This document shows positions 7,296 through 13,953 of a DNA stretch of 64,000 nt, piece after piece. The notes under the pieces are model-generated. The model had not been told where the DNA came from. It did no database searches and saw only the letters and a program-made list of their open reading frames with translations. The first letter of the stretch is position 1. Each line of letters starts with the position of its first letter. Made by a program: the position numbers and the translations under genes. The stretch is from CAG-390 sp045636385 (GTDB lineage: Bacteria > Bacillota > Clostridia > Oscillospirales > CAG-272), in assembly GCA_045636385.1 (NCBI GenBank), contig JAZTXK010000044.1, positions 28,823 through 92,822 on the forward strand. The letters are read 5' to 3'.

Positions 7296-8108
7296 TCAAT
7301 ATCTCTTGGGTTCGAAGCCTTCAAATACGGGGATGTCGCCCTTGGCTTTGGCTTCACCGTAAAGCTCGGGGGTGTTGACGGTCCAGGTGAACGTCATTAC
7401 GTTATAAAGCTTCTTGCAGATAACGAGGGGCAGAAGCTTGGGGTGCTTGCAGTCGTAGGAGATGTAGTCGGGCTTTGCGAGGCAGTTGAGAACCATTGTT
7501 GTCGCGAGGAATCGGGTGAAGATATTGCCCTTATGACCCTTTGCAAGGAAATTGGAAACGAGCACGCCGCGCACCACGCGGGGGCGGTTGACGCGGTACC
7601 AATTGATAAGCATCGGGTTGAAGGATTTGACCGAATAAAATCTGTCTTCCTTATCGAGAAGCTTTGCAAGCTCAACGCAAAGGCGGGTGTCGTTGCCCTT
7701 GAGCTCGATGCAGAGGGGAGTGGTGGGGTCGATGCCCGCGAGGACGTCCTCGAAAAGAGGGATCTTTTCGTAAGTGCCCTTGATCTCGACCCAGGAAAGC
7801 TCGGATGCCGTCTTCGAATCGACGCGCTCGGTGCGGTCGCACATACGCTGAAGTGTGTCGTCGTGGAAAACGACGACCTGATTGTCCTTCGAGAGGCGGA
7901 CGTCAAGCTCGATGCCGTAGCCCTCGCGCTCGGCGGCGTAGAACGCCTGCATCGTGTTTTCTACGGCGAAGTCGCCGTGGAGTCCGCGGTGAGCGTAGTC
8001 TACCTTAAGGGGCTCGACCGAGGTCTTGGGCTCGGGACGGGGACGGAGCAAGAAAACGTAGAGCGCGGAGAGTGCGATAAGAGCGAGAAGAATATAAACG
8101 ATAATCAT
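7296..8108 (-). CDS. Membrane-anchored glycerophosphodiester phosphodiesterase
   Basis: A 270-residue GDPD-family phosphodiesterase. Residues 2-22 form one transmembrane anchor, followed by a TIM-barrel domain. Catalytic residues are visible in YAHRGLHGDFAVENTMQAF (H-R and the metal-binding N), IELDVRLSKD (E-x-D) and VVFHDDTLQRMCD (second catalytic histidine). It hydrolyses glycerophosphodiesters to glycerol-3-phosphate and an alcohol, and by the single N-terminal anchor could act at the membrane. GAGGT lies nine bases before the ATG. It sits between the MFS transporter gene (11-base gap) and murQ (one-base gap). Confidence 0.9.
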   Translation of the reverse strand: MIIVYILLALIALSALYVFLLRPRPEPKTSVEPLKVDYAHRGLHGDFAVENTMQAFYAAEREGYGIELDVRLSKDNQVVVFHDDTLQRMCDRTERVDSKTASELSWVEIKGTYEKIPLFEDVLAGIDPTTPLCIELKGNDTRLCVELAKLLDKEDRFYSVKSFNPMLINWYRVNRPRVVRGVLVSNFLAKGHKGNIFTRFLATTMVLNCLAKPDYISYDCKHPKLLPLVICKKLYNVMTFTWTVNTPELYGEAKAKGDIPVFEGFEPKRY

Positions 8109-8119
8109 TTTAATTTACC

Positions 8120-9631
8120 TCATTTCGTGGGTTTGGAGTCGCCGTGGCGAACGAAGATCATTGTGATGAATGCGCCGGCTGCGAAGATCGCGGCGTAGGG
8201 GAATAGGGTCTTCATACCAAAGCTGTCCATGATATAACCCGAAAGCAGGGGAGTGAGTGTCTGCGCCGCCATACTTGCGGTGTAGTAGAAGCCGGTGTAC
8301 TTACCGACGTTGCCGCCGCGCGCAAGCTCGACGACCATGGGGAAGGAGTTGACGTTGATGGTCGCCCATCCGATACCCGCGATGGCAAAGAGGATCATCA
8401 TAACGGGCAGGGGTGTTCCCGCGTCAAGGAAGGAGGCGGTGAGGAACGCTCCGCTGAGCATAACGACGCCCGCGAGAATGGTCTTCTTTCTGCCGACCTT
8501 GGTCGCGATCATACCGACGGGGAGATATGCGATCAGCGCGGCGATGTTTGCCACGAGAAGGGTGGAGTTGTAGTCAAGCTGAAGGACGCGTCCCGCATAG
8601 ACCGAGTACTTGCTCGTCACGGCGTTGTAGCCGAAGAACCAGAGAACGACCGAGGCAAGCAGGAGGATGAGGGATGCCATTTCCGCCTTTGAAAGCTTGC
8701 GGCTTCCCGACGCTTCGTCCTCGTCGTTGCCCTCCTTGATATTTTCCGCGCGGCTGATCTCCTCCATTTCGGCAACGAACTTGCGCTCGCGGACGGTCGA
8801 AATGAAGATGATGAGGCTGACGAGCATTATGCCCGCAACGATGCAGAAATAGCCGGTGTAGGGCATATAGGTGTTTTTGGTAGATCCCGTGGAGAGTACC
8901 ATACCGAGTCCGAGGATAAGGCTTCCGCCTATCGTGCCCATCAGGTTGATGACGGCGTTAGCCTTGGAACGCAGGGGACGCGGGGTGACGTCGGGCATCA
9001 GCGCGACTGCGGGAGTGCGGAAGGTCGCCATCGAGAGAAGAAGGATGAAGAGTACGGCGATGAAGGTTATCAGCACCGAGGGGTCCTTGCCGACGATCTC
9101 CTGCGCGATATAAGCCGAACGCGCGGGGACGACGTAATTGGTGTAGTCGGGGTTTGCCTTGCCGTTCTCAAGCTCCGCGGGGATCTTCATAAAGTTCTCG
9201 CGGGTGAATTCCGCAAGATCGTATTGGGCGCCGTCGGGAGTTGCGAGGGGCGCGTCGTAGTCGTAATCGTAAAGAACGGCGCGTGCTTCCTCGGAGTTGA
9301 TGTCAGCGATATTGCCGAGACGGTCAAGCTGCATCGAATCTACGAAGGAGAGCGAGATGAGGGCTGCCGCCGCGATCAGAGTGCCGGCGATGATGAAGGG
9401 TGTGCGGCGTCCGAGCTTGGATTTTGTTTTGTCCGAGAGGATGCCGAAGAGGGGGAGAAGGAAGAGCGCGAGGATATTGTCGATCGCCATGATCGCGCCC
9501 GAGGTGAATTGTGACATACCGAAGCGGTCGGTGAGGATTTTCGGAACAATGGTGTCATATGCCTGCCAGAAGGCACAGATCAGGAAAAATGCGAATCCCA
9601 CGCAAAGCGTGCGCTTGTAATTGAGTTTCAT
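8120..9631 (-). CDS. MFS sugar transporter (GPH/SLC45-like)
   Basis: A 503-residue membrane protein with twelve hydrophobic helices. The cytoplasmic loop after helix 2 reads GILSDKTKSKLGRRTPFI, the MFS signature as found in GPH and SLC45-type sugar symporters; a second copy, VGRKKTILAG, follows in the C-terminal half. Unusually, about 90 residues are inserted between helices 3 and 4 (acidic, DRLGNIADINSEEARAVL onward, probably outside the cell). Because it leads the GDPD-murQ operon, an amino sugar or a cell-wall fragment is a plausible substrate; this is inference from context. GGAG precedes the ATG by about eight bases. Confidence 0.85.
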   Translation of the reverse strand: MKLNYKRTLCVGFAFFLICAFWQAYDTIVPKILTDRFGMSQFTSGAIMAIDNILALFLLPLFGILSDKTKSKLGRRTPFIIAGTLIAAAALISLSFVDSMQLDRLGNIADINSEEARAVLYDYDYDAPLATPDGAQYDLAEFTRENFMKIPAELENGKANPDYTNYVVPARSAYIAQEIVGKDPSVLITFIAVLFILLLSMATFRTPAVALMPDVTPRPLRSKANAVINLMGTIGGSLILGLGMVLSTGSTKNTYMPYTGYFCIVAGIMLVSLIIFISTVRERKFVAEMEEISRAENIKEGNDEDEASGSRKLSKAEMASLILLLASVVLWFFGYNAVTSKYSVYAGRVLQLDYNSTLLVANIAALIAYLPVGMIATKVGRKKTILAGVVMLSGAFLTASFLDAGTPLPVMMILFAIAGIGWATINVNSFPMVVELARGGNVGKYTGFYYTASMAAQTLTPLLSGYIMDSFGMKTLFPYAAIFAAGAFITMIFVRHGDSKPTK

Positions 9632-9680
9632 TTTTGGACTCCTTATATCATTTTAATAAAAACTAAAGACAACAGCAGCG

Positions 9681-9805
9681 GAAAGTTTTTTGAAGATTCT
9701 TAAGAAACTTTTTTCAAAAAAGTTTCTTAAGTCGACCTCCGCAGAGGTCGAAACTCTCTCCGTGCTTCAAAATGACGGCGCCCCGCCGGCATTTTGGAAG
9801 GAGTA
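9681..9805 (-). repeat. Mosaic palindromic intergenic repeat, copy 4 (short, inverted)
   Basis: It starts GAAAGTTTTTTGAAGATTC and continues with AAGAAACTTTTTTCAAAAAAGTTTCTT, GTCGACCTCCGCAGAGGTCGA and AAAATGACGGCGCCCCGCCGG/CATTTTGG. Order and linker bases match copy 1 (1213-1330), in the same orientation. The AATACTTCCC hairpin module is missing. Confidence 0.7.
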
Positions 9806-9829
9806 AAATCTCCCCTCGGGGAGATTTTT
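9805..9829 (-). terminator. Hairpin after the NUDIX gene
   Basis: AAAATCTCCCC pairs with GGGGAGATTTT around two bases, extended by outer GGAG/CTCC. It lies 21 bases past the NUDIX stop codon and gives a run of T on either strand. Confidence 0.6.
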
Positions 9830-9849
9830 GCTCCTTCATTCCCTTAAAT

Positions 9850-10404
9850 TTACTTTCTTCTATCAATAATGTACTGCGCCTTCAACACCGCCGCGATCGT
9901 CTTGCCGTCCGCAATCTCGCCCGAAACGCACATTTCGGCGAGAGTGTCAAGCGGGATAGCTTCAACGTCGATGAATTCATCGTCATCGGGATCGGTGTCG
10001 CCCATCGAAAGTCCCTCTGCGATATACATCGAAATCACCTCGCCGAGAATCGCGGGAGAGGGGATAAAGTCGCCGATGTAGGTCAGAGTTTCGCACCGAG
10101 CACCCGTTTCCTCGCGCAGCTCACGCAGAGCCGCCGCGGGTCGGTCGGTCTCGCCGGGCTCGAGCTTGCCCGCGGGGATCTCAAGAAATACGCGCCCGTG
10201 CGTGTAGCGGTATTGGCGCACACAGAGCACCTCGCCCTTTTCATTTATCGGCACGACGCATACCGCGCCGGGATGTCCGACGTATTCGCGCGTCGCTTCT
10301 TTGCCATCGGGGAGAGAAACGCGGTCAACCATAACGTGCAGTATTTTGCCCGAATAGACCTCGCGCCCGTCAATGCGGCGTTCGGTCATATCAATATTTT
10401 GCAT
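9850..10404 (-). CDS. NUDIX hydrolase, ADP-ribose pyrophosphatase-like
   Basis: A 184-residue NUDIX enzyme. The NUDIX box GKLEPGETDRPAAALRELREETGA fits G-x5-E-x7-R-E-U-x-E-E-x-G-U. The N-terminal strand region (VYSGKILHVMVDRVSLPDG) and AVCVVPINEKGEVLCVRQYRY are typical of ADP-ribose pyrophosphatases (NudF/YqkG), which cleave ADP-ribose to AMP and ribose-5-phosphate in the cytoplasm. GAGGTGA lies nine bases before the ATG. It is transcribed divergently from tcdA. Confidence 0.9.
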   Translation of the reverse strand: MQNIDMTERRIDGREVYSGKILHVMVDRVSLPDGKEATREYVGHPGAVCVVPINEKGEVLCVRQYRYTHGRVFLEIPAGKLEPGETDRPAAALRELREETGARCETLTYIGDFIPSPAILGEVISMYIAEGLSMGDTDPDDDEFIDVEAIPLDTLAEMCVSGEIADGKTIAAVLKAQYIIDRRK

Positions 10405-10447
10405 TATAAGTCACCTCTAAAATATTATTTTATATTTATACAGAATA

Positions 10448-10476
10448 ATTATACACTATTTTTTTCCTCTTGTAAA
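10448..10476 (-). promoter_or_regulatory. sigma-A promoter of the NUDIX gene
   Basis: Minus strand TTTACA (10471-10476) and TATAAT (10448-10453), 17-base spacer. It backs onto the tcdA promoter 40 bases away. Confidence 0.8.
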
Positions 10477-10515
10477 GATTTTTTTGCAGATTGCCGCGCT
10501 CTTTTGAATTTTCTA

Positions 10516-10544
10516 TTGCATATTTGTGTGAATTGTGATAGAAT
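10516..10544 (+). promoter_or_regulatory. sigma-A promoter of tcdA
   Basis: TTGCAT (10516-10521) and TAGAAT (10539-10544) with a 17-base spacer, 30 bases before the tcdA start. Confidence 0.7.
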
Positions 10545-10573
10545 TATATCAATTAATCAATCGAGGTGACAAA

Positions 10574-11278
10574 ATGCAACTTGACGATACACGCACTCGG
10601 GCTTTGCTTGGCGAGGACGGTGTAGGTAGGCTCGCGGCGGCGCACGTTGCGGTCTTTGGACTTGGCGGAGTCGGCGGACATCTTTGCGAGGCGCTTGCGC
10701 GCGCGGGAGTCGGCGAGCTGACCGTAATCGACGGTGATACCGTATCGACCTCAAACGTAAACCGACAGATAATCGCGACGCAGGAAACAGTCGGCAGACC
10801 GAAAGCCGACGTTATGGCGGAGCGAATCCTCTCGATCAATCCCGAATGCAAGGTGCACGCGGTCAACCTCTTTTATCTGCCCGAAAATGCCGACGAGATC
10901 GACCTTTCGCAGTTCGATTTTATTGCCGACGCGGTCGATACCGTTGCGGCAAAGGTCGAGCTTATCTGCCGCGCCGATGCGGCGGGAATTCCCGTTATAG
11001 CCTCGATGGGCGCGGGAAACAAGCTTTATCCCGAACGCTTCCGCATATCCGATATCAGCAAGACGAGCGTTTGCCCGCTTGCAAAGATCATGCGCAAGAA
11101 GATGAAAGAGAAGGGAATCAAAAAGCTCGACGTAGTCTGGTCGGATGAAGAACCGATGAAGGCGCAAGGGCTCGGTGCGGAAAACGGCAGAAATATCCCG
11201 GGAAGCCTGTCCTTTGTGCCGGGAGCAGTGGGACTGATAATGGCGGGACATATTATCAGAAAGATAGTGCAGAGTTAA
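10574..11278 (+). CDS. tcdA: tRNA threonylcarbamoyladenosine dehydratase
   Basis: A 234-residue E1-like (ThiF/MoeB superfamily) enzyme that uses ATP to cyclise the t6A modification at position 37 of ANN-decoding tRNAs to ct6A. The adenylation domain shows VFGLGGVGGHLCEALARAGV, the IDGDTVSTSNVNRQ motif with its Asp, Asn and Arg, and D-A-V-D-T-V. The segment SDISKTSVCPLAKIMRKKMK is typical of TcdA/CsdL. The ATG at 10574 is chosen because GAGGTGAC lies five bases before it; an upstream in-frame start overlaps the -10 box. The last three codons and the stop lie inside a heptamer repeat array. Confidence 0.92.
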   Translation: MQLDDTRTRALLGEDGVGRLAAAHVAVFGLGGVGGHLCEALARAGVGELTVIDGDTVSTSNVNRQIIATQETVGRPKADVMAERILSINPECKVHAVNLFYLPENADEIDLSQFDFIADAVDTVAAKVELICRADAAGIPVIASMGAGNKLYPERFRISDISKTSVCPLAKIMRKKMKEKGIKKLDVVWSDEEPMKAQGLGAENGRNIPGSLSFVPGAVGLIMAGHIIRKIVQS

Positions 11279-11300
11279 GAGTGCAGAGTGCAGAGTTAAG
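11266..11300. repeat. Heptamer tandem array overlapping the tcdA stop codon
   Basis: Five 7-base units: AGTGCAG, AGTTAAG, AGTGCAG, AGTGCAG, AGTTAAG. The tcdA stop TAA (11276-11278) is inside the second unit. A hairpin (GTGAATTTTCGCC...GGCGAAAATTTTC) follows at 11301-11329, a pairing also seen next to the other arrays. Confidence 0.75.
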
Positions 11301-11371
11301 GTGAATTTTCGCCGAGGCGAAAATTTTCGATTTTAATAATATTTCACTTTTCTAAAAGAAAGGAACATAAA

Positions 11372-12415
11372 ATGAAATTCGACAGAGAAAAATATTTATC
11401 TTATTGCTTTGACACAGTCAAGCGTCTTATGGACGTTCCCTCGCCGAGCGGATACTCGCGCGAGATCGCTTCGCTGCTCGCTGATATGGCGCAGGAGCAG
11501 GAGCTCGGCTTTGAGGCTACCAAGAAGAGCTGTTTTCTAATGACTTATGAGGGCAAGAGCCACGAAAGCTCGCTCGGAGTTGCCGCGCATTGCGATACTC
11601 TCGGCGCGATGGTTCGTTCGATCGACGGAAACGGTAATCTTAATTTCGCGCCCGTCGGCGGAGTTCTTTGTAACTCGCTTGACGGCGAATACTGCTTCGT
11701 TATCACCCGCGAGGGCAAGAGATACACGGGAACTATCATCTCCCGTTCCCCCTCGGTTCACGTTTATTCGGATGCGAGAAGCCGCGCGCGCGATGCGGAC
11801 AATATGTATGTCCGCCTCGACGAGAACGTAAAGAGTGCGGCTGACACTCGCGCGCTCGGCATTGAAAACGGCGACTACATATGCTTCGATCCCAAGACCG
11901 TCGTTACCGAAAGCGGATACCTCAAATCCCGCTTCATCGACGACAAGGCAAGCGTTGCTTGCATTCTCACCGCCTTCAAGATCATGAAGGACGCGGGCAT
12001 CGTTCCCGAAAAGGATATCAAATTCCTCATTTCGATGTATGAGGAGGTCGGTCACGGCGCGGCATTCGTTCCCGCGGGACTCGAATCGATGCTTGCCGTC
12101 GATATGGGATGCATCGGCAAGGATCTCAAGTGCGATGAGCACACCCTTTCGATCTGCGCCAAGGATGCGGGCGGCCCCTATGACTATGAATTGACTTCGA
12201 AGCTGATCGATATGGCAAAGGCGGCGGAGCTTAACTACTGCGTCGATCTCTACCCCTATTACGGCTCCGACGTCGGAGCTATGTGGCGCGCGGGTCACGA
12301 CGTTCCCGGTGCGCTGATCGGTCCCGGTGTTCACGCTTCCCACGGAATGGAGCGCACCCACGCCGACGCCCTCGTTGCAACGGTTGAACTCATTTTAATG
12401 TATTTGGGAGTATAA
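11372..12415 (+). CDS. M42 family metallo-aminopeptidase
   Basis: A 347-residue cytoplasmic metallopeptidase of family M42 (glutamyl/deblocking aminopeptidase, tetrahedral complexes). Metal and catalytic residues appear in order: AAHCDTLGAM (H and catalytic D), SRFIDDKASV (bridging D), MYEEVGHGA (catalytic E-E), AVDMGCIG (D) and HASHGMERTH (final H). The N-terminal LMDVPSPSGYSREI is the usual family opening. AAAGGAA lies seven bases before the ATG. No strong promoter is seen in the 93-base gap after tcdA, which holds a repeat and hairpin. The next gene starts four bases after the stop. Confidence 0.92.
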   Translation: MKFDREKYLSYCFDTVKRLMDVPSPSGYSREIASLLADMAQEQELGFEATKKSCFLMTYEGKSHESSLGVAAHCDTLGAMVRSIDGNGNLNFAPVGGVLCNSLDGEYCFVITREGKRYTGTIISRSPSVHVYSDARSRARDADNMYVRLDENVKSAADTRALGIENGDYICFDPKTVVTESGYLKSRFIDDKASVACILTAFKIMKDAGIVPEKDIKFLISMYEEVGHGAAFVPAGLESMLAVDMGCIGKDLKCDEHTLSICAKDAGGPYDYELTSKLIDMAKAAELNYCVDLYPYYGSDVGAMWRAGHDVPGALIGPGVHASHGMERTHADALVATVELILMYLGV

Positions 12416-12419
12416 AGCT

Positions 12420-13637
12420 ATGGAGAAGATCAAGGTTGGTATAATCGGTCTCGGTTGCCGAGGCAATACGATGGGAATGCTTGTTGCCGAGCACGAAAAC
12501 TGCGCGGTCACCGCTATTTGCGACGAATATCAGGACAGATGCGACGCGATGAAGGAAAAGGTCGCGCCACTCGGACACGATCCCAAAATCTTCTTGAACT
12601 ATGAGGAGCTTATCGCCTCGCCCGACGTTGAGATGGTCTTCGTCTTCTCGGCTTGGGAAAACCACGTCCCTGCGGCGGTCGCGGCTATGAGAGCCAAGAA
12701 GCCCGTTGCATTCGAGGTCGGCGGTGCTTACACCATCGACGAGTGCATCCAGCTTTGCGAGGCGCATCGCGAGACCGGCACTCCCGCGATGATGCTTGAA
12801 AACTGCTGTTACGGCAGAGTGGAGCAGACTCTTTACTCTATGAACGCTGACGGATTCTTCGGTGAGCTCGTTCAGCTTTGCGGCGGATATTGTCACGATC
12901 TTCGCGAGGAGATTTCGATGGGACTTGTGAACCGTCATTACCGCCACCGCAACTACCGCAGCCGCAACTGTGAAAACTACCCCACCCACGAGCTCGGCCC
13001 GCTCAACGTCCTGCTCGGCATCGGTCACGGCAACAAGTTCACAAGTCTTTCGTCTTTTTCGTCCAAAGCGGCGGGACTTGATACGTATATTAAAAATCGC
13101 CCCGACCGCGACCAGACCTACGCTGACGGCAAGTGGGCGCAGGGCGACATCATCACCACCATTCTTACCACCGAATTCGGACAGATTGTTCGTCTGACTC
13201 TTGATACAACTCTCCCTCGTCCCTATTCGCGCGGACTTGAGATCCACGGCACCAAGGGCTGGTTCTCGCAGGACAATATGTCGGTTTACAGCGACGCCGA
13301 TCACAAGGAAAGTGACCACTTCAAGTGGAAGAATTTCTGGGGTAACTATGAGGAATACGAAAAGAAATATATGCCCAAGCTCTGGCGCGACTACCTCGAT
13401 GCAGGTATCAAGAAGGGACACGGCGGAATGGACTTCCTCGTTATCGACTCCTTCATTCAGGCGGTCAGAGAAGGCGCACCTATGCCGATCGATATCTACG
13501 ACTCCGCAATTATGATGGCAATTACTCCTCTCTCCGAGCAGTCGATCAAGCAGGGCGGAGCACCCGTCGAGTTCCCCGACTTCACCAAGGGAATAGAGAA
13601 GAGAGCGGTTGCGGGAGGAAAGTACAAGCTGTTTTAA
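12420..13637 (+). CDS. Gfo/Idh/MocA family protein resembling GH109 NAD-dependent glycosidases
   Basis: A 405-residue protein with a Rossmann opening (KVGIIGLGCRGNTMG). The middle section ENYPTHELGPLNVLLGIGHG, followed by KFTSLSSFSSKAAG, closely resembles the Y-P-T-H-x-L-G-P region of GH109 alpha-N-acetylgalactosaminidases, which hydrolyse sugars by a transient NAD+-dependent oxidation. The usual E-K-P lysine motif of plain dehydrogenases is replaced by FEVGGAYTIDEC, consistent with a non-dehydrogenase role. No signal peptide, so cytoplasmic. It forms an operon with the M42 peptidase. Exact sugar unknown; a simple sugar dehydrogenase remains possible. Confidence 0.78.
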   Translation: MEKIKVGIIGLGCRGNTMGMLVAEHENCAVTAICDEYQDRCDAMKEKVAPLGHDPKIFLNYEELIASPDVEMVFVFSAWENHVPAAVAAMRAKKPVAFEVGGAYTIDECIQLCEAHRETGTPAMMLENCCYGRVEQTLYSMNADGFFGELVQLCGGYCHDLREEISMGLVNRHYRHRNYRSRNCENYPTHELGPLNVLLGIGHGNKFTSLSSFSSKAAGLDTYIKNRPDRDQTYADGKWAQGDIITTILTTEFGQIVRLTLDTTLPRPYSRGLEIHGTKGWFSQDNMSVYSDADHKESDHFKWKNFWGNYEEYEKKYMPKLWRDYLDAGIKKGHGGMDFLVIDSFIQAVREGAPMPIDIYDSAIMMAITPLSEQSIKQGGAPVEFPDFTKGIEKRAVAGGKYKLF

Positions 13638-13953
13638 GGGCAGAGGTAAGAGGGCAGAGGGCAGAGGGAAGGTGGATTTCCTCGCTTTGCTCGAAAATCA
13701 GCTATTGTGATAATTTAATTCGGCATTAATGAGCCTTTGCTTAGCGGTATAATTTAATGCCTAAATAAAAAATCTCGGATATTGAGAAGCGTTGCTTCAA
13801 AATATCCGAGAATTTTTATTTGAACATTTTAGATTTTCACCCAATTAAATATTGTTAGCACAGCACAAAATTATTGATGTAAGATTTTTGCTTGCAAAAA
13901 TCTACCTTACCTCTGCCCTCTGCCCTCTGCCCTCTGCCCTCTACCCTCTGCCT
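13638..13953. repeat. Inverted heptamer-array element between two convergent genes
   Basis: Left arm 13638-13672 has units GGGCAGA, GGTAAGA, GGGCAGA, GGGCAGA. Right arm 13911-13953 has the reverse complement (CTCTGCC repeated, CTCTACC). The element fills the entire 316-base gap exactly from one stop codon to the other. Inside are a hairpin (TTTCCTCGCTTTGCTCGAAA, 13675-13694) of the type found beside the other arrays, and a terminator-like palindrome. No ORF is credible. Confidence 0.7.
13767..13817. terminator. Bidirectional terminator hairpin
   Basis: AAAAATCTCGGATATT pairs with AATATCCGAGAATTTTT; the interior GAAGC/GCTTC also pairs. It carries A and T runs on both sides and serves convergent genes. 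Confidence 0.75.

Noticed and set aside
13638..13953. The heptamer arrays read as a possible CRISPR array
   Set aside because: Units are 7 bases without unique spacers, the arms are inverted, and no cas gene is present.
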